Positions 53,101 through 63,712 of a DNA stretch of 64,000 nt are shown here, piece after piece (the stretch's first letter is position 1; every line of letters begins with the position of its first letter). Under the pieces are notes generated by a model. That model was given only the letters and a program-made list of their open reading frames with translations. It did not search any database and was not told the origin of the DNA. The stretch is from JADKCL01 sp046329055 (lineage in GTDB: Bacteria > Bacteroidota > Bacteroidia > J057 > JADKCL01): positions 1 through 64,000 of the forward strand of contig JAXLVK010000002.1 of NCBI GenBank assembly GCA_046329055.1. The letters are read 5' to 3'. A program made the translations under genes and the position numbers.

Positions 53101-53535
53101 TAATCGCATTGGCGGATCACGTCATTGATCATGCCCTGGAGGCCCATCTCGCGGCCATCGTCCGGGCTGTAGATGCGGCTGATGCCGTAGGCGTGGAGTT
53201 CCGCGATCTCGTCAGGAAGAATCGTGCCGCCGCCTCCACCGAATATCTTGATATGGCCCGCGCCGCGCTCCTTGAGCAGGTCGTGCATGTACTTGAAGTA
53301 CTCGACGTGGCCGCCCTGGTAGGAGGTGATGGCAATGCCTTGGACATCCTCTTGGATGGCGCAGTCCACGATTTCCTGCACGGACCGGTTGTGGCCGGGT
53401 GAATGACCTCCGCGCCAGTGGCCTGCATGATGCGCCGCATGATGTTGATGGCCGCGTCATGGCCATCGATACGAGGCGGGCCGCCGGGACGTGGCGGACC
53501 TTGTGGGGGGGGGGGTATGGGGTGGGGGGCGTCAT
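50151..53535 (-). CDS. icmF: IcmF-type adenosylcobalamin-dependent acyl-CoA mutase fused to its G-protein chaperone (frameshifted N-terminus)
   Basis: IcmF interconverts isobutyryl- and n-butyryl-CoA (or related acyl-CoAs) with B12. The order is the B12-binding domain (from KVR...DGHDAAINIMRRIMQ to SYQGGHVEYFKYM and FGGGGGTI), the MeaI-like GTPase (GITGTGGAGKSS about 55 residues into the open frame after the second break, with ETAGIGQSD), and the catalytic TIM barrel (GNSGVSIACLDDAKRLYSGFDL, SVSISGYHIAEAGANP) at the C-terminus. The frame shifts twice within the first 60 codons, near 53395 and 53470, in a G/C-homopolymer region, consistent with sequencing error. The main frame opens at 53381; the true start is probably the ATG at 53535. 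Length is about 1127 codons. Confidence 0.85.
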
Positions 53536-53598
53536 TGCACTTGAGGAATTTTGCTGCGAAAATAACGATGCCTGCAAATATAACCATTCCCCTCCCCA

Positions 53599-55482
53599 CT
53601 ACCGCACCTCGGCGAGGTCGGCGGTCATGCGCGCTTCGCCGGGGACCATTTGGAGGCCCATGTTGAGGTATTTGCGGGCGTTGACGGGGTCGTGTTTTTC
53701 TTTCCAGAAGTAGTCGTAGCCGATGCGGTGGAAGAAGGCGAGCATTTCGGGTTGGTGGAAGCCGCGGCGGACGAGGTAGGTGAGGTACTGGTCCACGAAC
53801 TCGACGGGTTTGGTCTTGAGGGTGTTTTCGAAGTAGGGGAGGAGCTTGTTGATGTCGCCGTCGAGTTGGTAGTACCCTGCGGCGATGCCGTCCCGACAAA
53901 TGTGCGCATCCGAGTAAGCTGGATAAATCTCCAATGCACGGTTCACGTAGGGCCATGCCTTGTCGAAGAGGGCCTTTTTGGCGGCGGGTTGCTGCTCTTG
54001 TAGGGCTTGCTCGTAAATGGTGTAAGCGTAGTACTGATTGCTGCGGGCGCTGTTGACGCTCACTTTGATGCTGCTTTCTTCGAGGGTCGCGGCATTTTCC
54101 CAGTCGGGAACCCGGGTATAGGTCCGTACGGCGAAGCCTGCACACATGACCGCGGCCAATCCCATGCCGACGAATTTGCCAGAGCCGCCCTTGAGCAGCG
54201 CGGGCAGCCTCTCTGCGAGCAGGTAAGCGATCACCATGCACCAACCGACTGAGGGCATATAGAGGAAGCGCTCATTCATAAAGGTGCCCACGGAGAAGAC
54301 GACGTTGCTCACCATGCTCAGGGTGATGAAGAAATAAAGAATGGCAAATGCCGTCACCCCCGAGCGCTTCCATTGCCAGATGGCCAGCCCGATGAGCCCC
54401 AAGACCAACGCCAATGAGACCAACGCCCGCCAATCGCCCCAACCCACAAGTGGTACATGGTAGGGATAGTAATCGTGCGTCAAGGGATGCGGCACAAACA
54501 GCAGCTTCAGGTACCAGCCCACGGTCATGGTAATGGTCGCAGATTTTTGACCGCCCACCGCGTCCACAAAGGGATTGTTCATGAGGTCGGTGACTTCCTT
54601 GCCGCTGTCCAGCAGGTAGCCGATCACGGCGGTGCGGATGATGATGAACAGGAGCCCAGCGCCGAGCAATGGCAGTGAGGCCATGATTGCATCCTTGGTC
54701 GGTGTCTTTTTGATGAGGATCAATGCCAGCGGGATCACAGCGAGGAAGGTCAATGCGTTTTCCTTGGCAAGGCAGGCAAGCAGGAAGAGCACCGGAGCGG
54801 CGACCGCCCAGAGCATCTGCTTGGTGGCGACATATCGCAGGCTGGCATACAGCGTGGTCAATGAAAGCAGCAACGCCAAGATTTCATCCCGCCCCTTGAT
54901 GTTGGCGACGGCCTCGACGTGTGTGGGATGCAATGCAAACAGCAAAGCCCCAATGAACGGCACCGAAAACCACCAAGAAGAGTCCTTGGTCGGCGGCACC
55001 AAGACCATCAAAATCCGGAAAATGATCAATGCTGTGAGCGCATAAAGCAGGATGTTAATCGTATGGCTGATGCCCGGATTGCCCACTTTGGTCTTGCCGT
55101 CGGCCCCCTTTTTGCTGAACATCTCCCACTCCATGGCAAATGTCGCGATGGACAGGGGACGGTACCGCGCACCTGCAACCAAGTCCTGCTGCTCGCCCAA
55201 GAAGCCGGTGAACGATTCCTTCCCGAAGATATCACCCAGCCCCTTGGTACCTTTTTGCACAAACTTGTTTTCGGTCAACACAATCTTGTCGTCCAAGACA
55301 TAGCCGAAGCTCGTGGATTGCAGGTACAGCAAGAACGGCAGCACCGCGAGGATCAAGCCCGGCAACCAGTAACGCATCCAGAACCCGCCTCCAAAGGGGG
55401 AATTTGGATGCGCTGAGGAGGGCTTTTTTCCAGCGGGGGCGGCAGCCTTTTGGGGCTTGTCAGACTTCTTGGGGGCGCTCAT
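53599..55482 (-). CDS. TMTC-like polytopic membrane protein with C-terminal TPR segment
   Basis: The 627-residue protein has a Pro/Ala/Lys-rich cytoplasmic N-terminus, about 11-12 membrane helices (about residues 35-470) and a helical tail with TPR-like spacing (about 490-600; NRALEIYPAYSDAHICRDGIAAGYYQ). The first external loop contains GYVLDDKIVLTENKFV, and HPTHVEAVANIKGRDEI follows, both hallmark motifs of the TMTC/GT-C group that mannosylate proteins in eukaryotes; bacterial members are uncharacterised. The start MSAPKKSDKPQ at 55482 is preferred over 55509. The gene is divergent from porU with about 175 bases between. Confidence 0.75.
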   Translation of the reverse strand: MSAPKKSDKPQKAAAPAGKKPSSAHPNSPFGGGFWMRYWLPGLILAVLPFLLYLQSTSFGYVLDDKIVLTENKFVQKGTKGLGDIFGKESFTGFLGEQQDLVAGARYRPLSIATFAMEWEMFSKKGADGKTKVGNPGISHTINILLYALTALIIFRILMVLVPPTKDSSWWFSVPFIGALLFALHPTHVEAVANIKGRDEILALLLSLTTLYASLRYVATKQMLWAVAAPVLFLLACLAKENALTFLAVIPLALILIKKTPTKDAIMASLPLLGAGLLFIIIRTAVIGYLLDSGKEVTDLMNNPFVDAVGGQKSATITMTVGWYLKLLFVPHPLTHDYYPYHVPLVGWGDWRALVSLALVLGLIGLAIWQWKRSGVTAFAILYFFITLSMVSNVVFSVGTFMNERFLYMPSVGWCMVIAYLLAERLPALLKGGSGKFVGMGLAAVMCAGFAVRTYTRVPDWENAATLEESSIKVSVNSARSNQYYAYTIYEQALQEQQPAAKKALFDKAWPYVNRALEIYPAYSDAHICRDGIAAGYYQLDGDINKLLPYFENTLKTKPVEFVDQYLTYLVRRGFHQPEMLAFFHRIGYDYFWKEKHDPVNARKYLNMGLQMVPGEARMTADLAEVR

Positions 55483-55656
55483 GGCCTCAAATTCGCAGGA
55501 GAGGCGCACATTTCAAAACGCTGCATGCCTCGGAAGCATTCCAAACAAATCGCAGCATATTCAGGTCTAGCGAAATGGGTATCGAGAATTGCATACCTAG
55601 ACCACGCATTTTATGTGGATATTTGTCGAAAGAAGAATGATAGAATCTGTTCAGCT

Positions 55657-58600
55657 ATGATTTCTCGCGGCATTCGCTTTTCCCTTGCTTGTGTTGTAAC
55701 TGTGGCCTTGGTCTCGGGCGCTTGGGCGCAGAAGCCCCTCGCTCAGCCCAATTCGGGCAAACCGGTCACCACTGGCAAGCCCGCCCTCTCAGGCAAGCCC
55801 GCGGATTCCAAGCCGTCCGTTTCTACCATGCCTTCCTCCACGACGGCTACTTCAGCCATCGAGGCCAATGGTCGCCCTGCCGCGAACAGCAAGCCCGAGA
55901 CGGCTCCCAAGCAAGTCTCCCGGTTCGATGGCAACTCCGGCGTGTTCATCCCAGTTTGGACTGCCGATTTGGCCGTTTCCAATCCTGAGGATCCCTCCAA
56001 GTTGATCCTGTCACCTTGGTTCCAAGGCGCGAGCTTGGACGGCGACGTGGTGAACCTGCCCTATTACGACCTGATGGTCCCCGTGGGCGACCAGGAATCC
56101 ATCTCTCCCTACGACGTCAAGGCTGAAGGCGTGCAGGAGATCAATGCTGAGACCTATCGCGTCACCACCACCTCCGCCAAAATCACAGGCATGGATTGGT
56201 ATCCCAAATCCAATGTCGTGGCTGGGCAAGTGGTCACCGTCCGTGGCGAGGACCTCCAACACGTGCGCATCTACCCGATCCAAGTCAGCTCCGACGGCCG
56301 CACTTACCGCAAGGCAAGCTCCATCGCCTACAGCGTGCGCCGCAGCCGCGATGCAGCCCGCCGCAAGGTCGATTACAATGCCCGCCAAGGTTATGTGAAC
56401 GAGTCTGTCCTGAAAACCGGGACCTGGTACAAGGTGCCCGTCACTTCCGAGGGCCTCTACCAATTGGATCACAGCTTTTTCTCCGGCTTGGGTGTGGATC
56501 CTGGGTCCATCGATCCCCGCACGGTGAAGGTCTATGGCAATGGTGGCGCAACCCTGCCCCAGAAGGCGGGAGTCTATCCGCACGACGACCTCGTGGAAAA
56601 TGCCCTGATCGCGCAAGGCGAAACGGACGGCAACTTTGGGACGAGTGACTACTTCGTCTTCTACTCGCCCGGCATGGGTCGCTGGGAGGACAATGCTCGA
56701 CTCGGTCGGTATGTGTACTTCCCGAACTTTTACAGCGATACCACATATTATTATGTGACGTGGGGTGGCGCGACAGGACGCAGGATGCAGACTGCACCGA
56801 ACCCCGGCACTCCGAACTTCACGCCGAGCTATACCACCAAGTATGGCCGCCACGAAGTGGACAAGGACAATACCATCATCTCTGGCGTCTTTGGATGGGG
56901 AGCGATTTGACCTGACCACCACGCAGCAGTTCACCTTCCCGATCCTGAATGTCGTTTCTGGCACGAATGTCAAGACCACGGTCCGCGTCGGCGCCCGCTC
57001 GAATGGGGCATCCAGCAGCTTCACGGTCAAGGAGGGCGGGTCCACAGTGGCACAGCTCAGCATCCCTGCCACAAGTTCCACTTACGGAACGACCGACTAC
57101 TTCGGAGCCAATCAGACGGTGGACATTCCCGCATCGCGCGTGTCGGACAGGAACCTGAACCTGGAATTGATCTACAGCAAGCCCACGACATCCTCCGTCG
57201 GCTACCTGGACTATACCCTCGAATACAGTACCAGCGTCTGGAACTCGACGGTCAGAACTATTACCACTTCAGCGCCACCGACAATGTCGGCCCCGGCCAA
57301 GTGTTCGACTTCCAGTTTTCCGGCGGCAATTCCAGCTACCGCGTCCTGGACGTGACCGATCCGCTGAATGTGAGCCTCGTCTCCAGCAGCCTGAACGGCT
57401 CCAACCTGAGCTTCGCAGTGGCCGCTGACAGCACCAAGCAGTTTGTGGCCTATACCTCCATCGGGTTCAAGCGCCCCACTGGAGCCAAGCTCATCCAAAA
57501 TCAGAACCTGCATGGGCTGACCCAGGCTGAATTCCTGATCATCACCCACCCCGACTTCTGGGTGGACGCCAACCGCCTCGCAGAATTCCACCGCTCGCAC
57601 TATGGCCATTCCGTGAACGTGGTGCGCATTGGAGACGTGTTCAATGAATTCAGCTCTGGCGCTGTGGATCCGACGGCCATCCGGGACTTCGCGAAGATGT
57701 TCTATGACCGCGGGCAAAATACCAGCAGCCCGTTCCGCTACCTCCTGCTCTTCGGCGATGGCTCCTATGACTACAAGGCCATCCAAACCGCTGCGGGTAC
57801 CAATTACATCCCGACCTACCAAAGCCGCCGTTCGCAATTGCCCACCCATAGCTATACCAGCGACGACTATTATGGCTTCCTGGACGATGGTGAGGGCTTC
57901 TGGGGCGAACAAGCCCACAACCGCGACAATGAGACGATTCCGCTCTTCCTCGCCGAAGGAGACACCGTCCTCGTGGACCATGGGCTGGACATCGGGGTGG
58001 GCCGTTTCCCGGCTGCGAATGCCGCTGAGGCCAAGGCCATCGTGGACAAGATCATCTCCTACCACCAAGACGCGAACGGCTACGGTTCATGGCGCAACCG
58101 CGTGGTGCTCGTGGCCGACCACAAGGACGACGATACCGACACCCACGTCCGTCAGGCGGATGGCTATACCACGCAGATCGAGGCGAGCAGCCCCTGCACC
58201 AACATCGACAAGATCTACATGGACAACTATGTCATGGAGAACCAAGCGTCTGGCGACCGGTTCCCCGATGGCAAGGCGGCCCTGCTCAAGGCGCTCGATG
58301 AGGGCAGCTTGATCGTGAACTACACGGGTCACGGCGGCGAAGTCGGCTGGTCCAATGCGCAGATCCTCGACATCTCCGACATCAACAAGATCTCCAACGA
58401 CACCCGGCTTCCGGCCTATATCACCGCGACCTGCGAATTCGGGAGGTGGGATGATCCCGACCGGAAGTCCGGTGCCGAGGTGCTGCTCACCCGTGATGGC
58501 GGAGGCTCCGTTGCCATGTTCACCACAGTGCGTGTGGTCTTCAGCGGCCCCAATCACACTCTGAACACGAACTACTACAACAATGTGTTCACATTCGACA

Positions 58601-59817
58601 GCGCCATGGGACGCATGCTCACCATGGGCGAGGTCTTCGAACGCACCAAGAATGCAAGCTGGGGCGGCTCGGTGAACAACCGGAACTTCTCGATGCTGGG
58701 CGACCCTGCGATGATCCTGGCATACCCGCATCACCGCGCTGTGGTGACGAGCATCAACGGAAATCCTGTCATCACCAATGTGGTGGATACCCTCTCCGCC
58801 CTTAACCTGGTGACGATCTCAGGCGAGGTCCGCGACCCACAAGGCAACCTCCTCAATACCTACAATGGTGACCTGTCCGCCATCGTGTATGACAAGCCGA
58901 GCAAATTCACCACGCGTCGCTACCCATTCGACTTCATCTGGCGCAAGAACAAGGTCTTCCGTGGCAGTTCCACGGTGCAGAATGGCCTCTTCTCCTTCGA
59001 GTTCGTGGTTCCGATCGACATCTCGTACGAGGACAACCTCCCGGACCTGAATGGCAAGATCAGCCTGTACTTCCACAACACGACCTCCGATGGTGGTGGC
59101 TGCTCCGAGAACATCTTCATTGGTGGCACGGATTCCGCTGCGATCTCCGACAACCGCCCGCCGGACATGGACCTGTTCATGAACGACATCAAATTTGCGG
59201 ATGGCGGACTCGTGGGTCAGGATGCGACCTTGATCGCCGAAATCTTTGACGAAAACGGGATCAACACCGTGGGCACTGGCATTGGACATGAGCTCACCGC
59301 GGTGCTCGATGACGATGAAAGCGAGGTATTTGTCCTCAATGACTTCTATGAGGCCAACAAGAACAGCTATCAGGAAGGCACTATCCGCTATCCCTTCAAG
59401 GATCTGAGCGTGGGCGAGCACAACCTCCGCGTGAAGGTCTGGGACGTCGCCAACAACAATAGCCGTGAGGGCGAGGTCAATTTCATCGTCGCGGATGATG
59501 CCAACATGGCCCTCGGGCACGTGGTGAACTACCCCAACCCCTTCACCACCAACACGAAATTCTTCATCGAGCACAACCGCAATGGGAATGCCCTGAAGGT
59601 CTTGATCAAGATCTACACCGTAGGTGGCAAGGTGGTCAAGACGCTGGAGGACAACTTCTTCGCCGAAGGCAATCTGTACTGCGACCTGGAATGGGACGGC
59701 TTGGATGACTATGGCGATGCCATCGGTCGTGGCGTCTATGTCTATGAAGTCGTGGTCAAGGACGAGACCACAGGCGAGCGCATCTCCACCTTTGAGAAGC
59801 TCGTAGTCCTGCGCTGA
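55657..59817 (+). CDS. porU: Type IX secretion sortase PorU (gingipain-family C25), frameshifted
   Basis: PorU cleaves the sorting domain from type IX cargo at the outer membrane. The start at 55657 (MISRGIRFSLACVVTVALVSG) gives a signal peptide, followed by a Lys/Pro/Ser-rich region. Two single-base frame changes, near 56895 (SGVFGWG joining GERFDLTTT) and near 57235 (TLEY joining ELDGQNYYHF), break the frame, which suggests sequencing error or recent loss. The C25 domain holds the catalytic His in NYTGHGGEVGW and Cys in YITATCEFGRWDDP. A C-terminal sorting-like domain starts VVNYPNPFTTNTKFF. Intact length would be about 1386 residues. porV follows after 256 bases. Confidence 0.9.
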
Positions 59818-59996
59818 TCGAGATTCCCCGGAGACAGGGCAGATTTATTTGCATTGTCTCTGGGGGATTGAGGATGTAGATTTGTATAGTATATAAGTGG
59901 CACCTTTCAGCCGAAAAAACTTTAACTACCCTTGTTCCCTGAATTGTAGTTTTTCCTAACTTGTGGGAAATATCTCAGCCTATCGCATAAAACATC

Positions 59997-60004
59997 TACT
60001 TTTG
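59997..60004 (+). promoter_or_regulatory. Candidate -7 box for porV
   Basis: TACTTTTG matches TAnnTTTG exactly, about 70 bases before the porV ATG. No good TTG was found at the expected spacing (one lies 33 bases upstream), so this is partial support for porV having its own promoter. Confidence 0.35.
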
Positions 60005-60073
60005 TAAGCTTTTTTGAAACCAAGGTAATAGGAATTCTCTCGGGCTGTACTGGGAGGCAAAAGTAGAATTGTA

Positions 60074-61216
60074 ATGAGTATCAAGTCATTTTCCAAGATA
60101 ATTGCCTGTGCTTCTTTGCTGTTTACTGGCGTGAACGTTGGTGTTCAGGCGCAGAGCACTACCGGCGGACAGGACATCAAGGCCATTACCACGGCCGTGC
60201 CCTTCCTCATGATCTGCCCCGACTCCCGCAGTGGCGGTCTGGGTGATGCCGGGGTTGCCATCGCTGACAATGCCAATGCCACACACTGGAACCTCTCCGG
60301 TCTGGCTTTTACCGAAAAGAAATTCGGAATCGGCCTGAGCTACACCCCCTGGTTGCGACAGCTGGTCCCAGACATCAACCTGAGCTACCTCAGCGGCTAC
60401 TACAACATGGGTGAGCGTGCTGGTGTGATTGCCTCCTCCCTCCGCTATTTCTCCTTGGGCAACATCATCTTCACCGATGAAAACGCCGTGGAATATGGCC
60501 GCTTCAATGCCAATGAGTTTGCTTGGGACGCTGGTTACACCCGCAAGGTCACTGACAACTTTGCCGCTGGTGTGGGCCTGCGCTTCATCTACAGCAACCT
60601 CGCTGCCAATGCAAGTGTGGACGGATTCACCACCAAGCCCGGTATCTCGATCGCTGGCGACATCAACATGCTCTACAACAAGGACTTTGATGCTGGCAGC
60701 CGCCCGTTGAACTTCCGTTGGGGCCTGAACATCTCCAACATCGGTGCGAAGATTTCCTATACCAACAGCGCCAACAAAGACTTCATCCCAACCAACCTGC
60801 GCCTGGGCGCTGCCCTGAAGGCTGGCTTGGATGACTACAACAGCCTCACCGCTACCGTTGATGTGAACAAGCTGATGGTGCCTACCGAAGGCGGCCAAAG
60901 CAACAAGACCCTCATCGACGGGATGTTCAGCAGCTTCGCAGATGCCCCCGGCGGTTTTAGCGAGGAGTTGAAAGAATTCAACCTGAGCACTGGCGTGGAA
61001 TACTGGTACAATGACCTGTTCGCAGCACGTGCCGGCCTCTTCTTGGAAGACGCCACCAAAGGCAACCGGAAGTTTGTGACCTTGGGCTTGGGCGTGAAGT
61101 ACAGCTTCTTCGGTCTGGACTTCGCCTACCTCGCTTCCTTGAAGCAAAACCACCCGCTGCAAAACACCCTCCGTTTCTCGCTGAACTTCGCATTTGACTC
61201 AGCTGGAAACCGCTAG
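60074..61216 (+). CDS. porV: Type IX secretion outer-membrane protein PorV
   Basis: PorV is an FadL-like 14-strand outer-membrane barrel that receives cargo from the translocon and delivers it to PorU. The 380-residue protein has a signal peptide (ending GVQAQ), the conserved early segment AVPFLMICPDSRSGGLGDAGVA with ATHWNLSGLAF, many alternating strands, and an aromatic C-terminal strand NTLRFSLNFAFD. Length and motif order match PorV/LptO of Porphyromonas and Flavobacterium. It sits directly after porU, the usual arrangement, with a candidate promoter before it and a terminator at 61245-61279. Confidence 0.93.
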   Translation: MSIKSFSKIIACASLLFTGVNVGVQAQSTTGGQDIKAITTAVPFLMICPDSRSGGLGDAGVAIADNANATHWNLSGLAFTEKKFGIGLSYTPWLRQLVPDINLSYLSGYYNMGERAGVIASSLRYFSLGNIIFTDENAVEYGRFNANEFAWDAGYTRKVTDNFAAGVGLRFIYSNLAANASVDGFTTKPGISIAGDINMLYNKDFDAGSRPLNFRWGLNISNIGAKISYTNSANKDFIPTNLRLGAALKAGLDDYNSLTATVDVNKLMVPTEGGQSNKTLIDGMFSSFADAPGGFSEELKEFNLSTGVEYWYNDLFAARAGLFLEDATKGNRKFVTLGLGVKYSFFGLDFAYLASLKQNHPLQNTLRFSLNFAFDSAGNR

Positions 61217-61244
61217 AATTGTAAGTTGATTGATTTTTTATAGG

Positions 61245-61279
61245 GAAAGTGCTCCAGCGCCCGCTGGGGCCTTTCTTTT
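61245..61279 (+). terminator. Intrinsic terminator of porV
   Basis: GAAAG-T-GCTCCAGCG pairs with CGCTGGGGC-CTTTC (61245-61275, one bulge, one G-T, small loop), followed by TTTT. It lies just ahead of the next ATG (61288), so the kinase-like gene may be read from leftover transcription or from its own promoter. Confidence 0.65.
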
Positions 61280-61287
61280 GTAAGACC

Positions 61288-62142
61288 ATGCACCTCCTCG
61301 CAGAATCCGGCGGTACCAAGACCCAGTGGTACCTCTACGATGCCTCCGGCGTCCGGTCCACGTTCCGCACAAGCGGGCTGAATCCCAATGTCCAATCTGC
61401 GGCTGAGATTGAGCGTCAGCAGCGGCTGGATTGGGGGGATGGCCTGCCATCTGGCGATGGGTTGGTGGTGGACTTCTACGGCGCGGGTTTGGGTGCTGTG
61501 GGGACTGAGGCGGCAGTTCGGGGCATTCTGGAGCGGCTGTTTCCGGGGGCCGAAATCCGCCTCATGACGGACATGCTCGCGGCAGCGCGGGCCACTGCGG
61601 GCGATGCGCCTGGGATCGTGTGCATCCTCGGTACGGGCAGCAATTGCTGCTACTGGGATGGGGAGAAGATCATCGCCAATCTCGGCTCGCATGGCTACCT
61701 CTTCAGCGACGAAGGGAGTGGCGCCGACCTGGGCAGGACATTGATCGGGGCGGCGCTGAATGGCGAACTGCCGCATCATCTGGAGCACAAGCTGCGCGAC
61801 TGGGCTGGCAAGCCCTTCCTTGATATCCGGACCGAAATTTACACAGCACCCAAGGTGAACACTGCCCTCGCGGAGTACTCACGCTTCCTTGGCGAGCACC
61901 TGGACGATGCCTCTGTGAGAACCATGGTCGTGGCGCGGTTCATGGCATTCTTGCAAAAGACCGTGATGCGGATGCGGGGCTATCAAGAGGTGCCCATCCA
62001 TTTCGTGGGATCCATCTCAGAGGTCTATCAAGTCCCGCTCCGGGAGGCCATGGGCTTCCTCAAACTGGAACCTGCCACGATCACAGCAGCGCCAGGCGAC
62101 CGATTGCTGACTTATCACCTTGGGCGGCTGCAGAACCTGTAA
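61288..62142 (+). CDS. BadF/BadG/BcrA/BcrD-family ATPase, GlcNAc-kinase-like
   Basis: The 284-residue protein has the ASKHA-fold phosphate-1 motif LLAESGGTKTQWYL (residues 3-16), the phosphate-2 region CILGTGSNCCYW (about 112-123), and the SDEGSGADLGRTLI segment (about 139-152), typical of N-acetylglucosamine kinase-like members. It probably phosphorylates an amino sugar in cell-wall recycling; the substrate is unproven. The start at 61288 follows the porV terminator. It is three bases before the next gene, so the two are likely co-transcribed. Confidence 0.85.
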   Translation: MHLLAESGGTKTQWYLYDASGVRSTFRTSGLNPNVQSAAEIERQQRLDWGDGLPSGDGLVVDFYGAGLGAVGTEAAVRGILERLFPGAEIRLMTDMLAAARATAGDAPGIVCILGTGSNCCYWDGEKIIANLGSHGYLFSDEGSGADLGRTLIGAALNGELPHHLEHKLRDWAGKPFLDIRTEIYTAPKVNTALAEYSRFLGEHLDDASVRTMVVARFMAFLQKTVMRMRGYQEVPIHFVGSISEVYQVPLREAMGFLKLEPATITAAPGDRLLTYHLGRLQNL

Positions 62143-62144
62143 CC

Positions 62145-62804
62145 ATGCACGACCGTTGGCGTTACATCATGAGTTTTTTCCGGGAGGAGATCGTGGAACA
62201 AGGAAATTCCACCATCAGTCCCGGATTGCAAGTCTGGTACGCTTATGGCCGCTACATGCTGAATACTGCGAATGTCAACTACAGCTTCGGACGACTGGAC
62301 AAGGTCTTCCGGTCGGCGTTCCGGCAGCTGAAGATCAAGCATTCAGGCATGAAGCGTGTGCTGCTCCTGGGGCTGGGAGCTGGAAATGTGACCACAATCC
62401 TCCGGGAGCTCGACCCGAAGATCTCTGTCTTGGCGGTGGAGATCGACCCGGAGGTGGTGAGGCTGGGCAAGGCGTACTTTGGATTGGAGGAGGGGCCGCA
62501 GCTGAAGATCGAGATCGGTGACGCCATCTCCTACGTGCAGCAATGCCAGGAGCGGTTTGACATGGTGGTCGTGGACCTGTTCGTGGACGCCGAGGTGCCG
62601 CCTGCCGCTTGCTCGCCGGATTTCCTGCTCCGCATGGCAGACTTGCTGGAGCCGCGTGGCTTGCTGGTCTTCAACAGGCTGGCGCATGAGCCGGAGCTGC
62701 TTCAACACACGGAGGCATTTGGCCGTAAGATGGCGGAGGTGCTGCCGGGTACTTGGATGATGGACGCAGATTTGAACAAGGTGTTGGTCTATGAAAAGAA
62801 ATAG
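62145..62804 (+). CDS. Spermidine-synthase-like SAM-binding protein
   Basis: The 219-residue protein has the motif I LLLGLGAGNVTTIL (about residues 69-82), the acidic VEIDPEVVRLG (about 99-109) and the MVVVDLFVDAEVPP motif (about 133-146), the pattern of spermidine synthase-type methyltransferase folds. The N-terminal tetramerisation strand typical of true SpeE is short, so a polyamine role is uncertain; single-domain relatives of this type are common in bacteria. It overlaps the downstream lipoprotein gene by 14 bases. Confidence 0.8.
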   Translation: MHDRWRYIMSFFREEIVEQGNSTISPGLQVWYAYGRYMLNTANVNYSFGRLDKVFRSAFRQLKIKHSGMKRVLLLGLGAGNVTTILRELDPKISVLAVEIDPEVVRLGKAYFGLEEGPQLKIEIGDAISYVQQCQERFDMVVVDLFVDAEVPPAACSPDFLLRMADLLEPRGLLVFNRLAHEPELLQHTEAFGRKMAEVLPGTWMMDADLNKVLVYEKK

Positions 62805-63327
62805 CGGATTGTTCCTGGTATGGATGGCCTTGGTGGCCCTGGCCGCCGTTGGTTGCAATGGGCGGTACATCGGTTCTACGGGCTTGCACCGGATGCATCT
62901 CGGTGATCCGTTGCCGGCGCAGGGCACCCCCCGGCTCATGGGACATGCTGCGCGGGACACCTTCGAGCAGCAGGGCGACTACCAGTGGCGCTCGGTGGTG
63001 ATGGAGTACCGCAAGGGCAATGTCTATGTCGAGGAGGACTTCTTTGGCTCCGACCAAGTGGCCCGCATCCGCGTTTACACTCCCGAATTGAGCCTGCGCA
63101 ACGGCCTCAAGGTGGGCATGTCCGTGCGCGACCTCAGCGCCAAGGCCAGCGATTGGACCCTGGTGCCGATGCCGGATTACAAGCTCATCGACCTCTATTC
63201 CCGGACCATGCCGCGCATTCATTTCCTCGTCTCCGACCCGGCAGTTACCCTGACGGGGGAGTGGTCGGACTACAAAATCGAGCAGCTCAACCCCGAGGCG
63301 GCGATTCACATCATCGTGGTACTCTGA
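62791..63327 (+). CDS. Lipoprotein of unknown function
   Basis: The 178-residue protein starts MKRNSGLFLVWMALVALAAVGC, a lipobox with Cys about residue 22. The C-terminal half has the strand-rich DQVARIRVYTPEL, a short helix, and VRDLSAKASDWTLV with IHFLVSDPAVTLTGEW. No family was recognised with confidence. It overlaps the spermidine-synthase-like gene by 14 bases, so translation is probably coupled. Confidence 0.6.
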   Translation: MKRNSGLFLVWMALVALAAVGCNGRYIGSTGLHRMHLGDPLPAQGTPRLMGHAARDTFEQQGDYQWRSVVMEYRKGNVYVEEDFFGSDQVARIRVYTPELSLRNGLKVGMSVRDLSAKASDWTLVPMPDYKLIDLYSRTMPRIHFLVSDPAVTLTGEWSDYKIEQLNPEAAIHIIVVL

Positions 63328-63407
63328 CCAGCTTTGTCGCTGAGCTACCAACAATCACATATTTTCCCGTATTTTGTTGATCGGTAAAATCTTGAACGTT
63401 CGTAGCG

Positions 63408-63704
63408 ATGCAGAAATTCATGGTCACGATTCACTTGCCAGAGGCTCCGTCGGCAGACTATTTCGCGTTGATCCCGAAGCAGCGGAGCATGATCGTGGAA
63501 CTGCTCGCCTCCGGTCGGATCAATAGCTTCTCGCTGGGCAAGAACCGGGACAAGGCATGGATGGTGGCAAGCTGCCGTGACCGCGAAGCCCTTCAAGCCA
63601 TCCTCCGCAAATTTCCCATGCACCGCTACTTCGAGTACGAGATCAGCGAATTGATCCTGCACGATACCGAGTTCATGGGGCTGCCCAAGATGGTACTCAA
63701 CTGA
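63408..63704 (+). CDS. Muconolactone-isomerase-like (ferredoxin-fold) protein
   Basis: The 98-residue protein starts MQKFMVTIHLPEAP and ends with PMHRYFEYEISELI, a pattern like muconolactone isomerase and related dimeric alpha/beta-barrel proteins. Ring-cleavage pathway genes are absent, so the enzyme role is unlikely to be the classical one. It sits between the lipoprotein and an acetyltransferase gene that begins nine bases later. Confidence 0.65.
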   Translation: MQKFMVTIHLPEAPSADYFALIPKQRSMIVELLASGRINSFSLGKNRDKAWMVASCRDREALQAILRKFPMHRYFEYEISELILHDTEFMGLPKMVLN

Positions 63705-63712
63705 CCAGCGCC

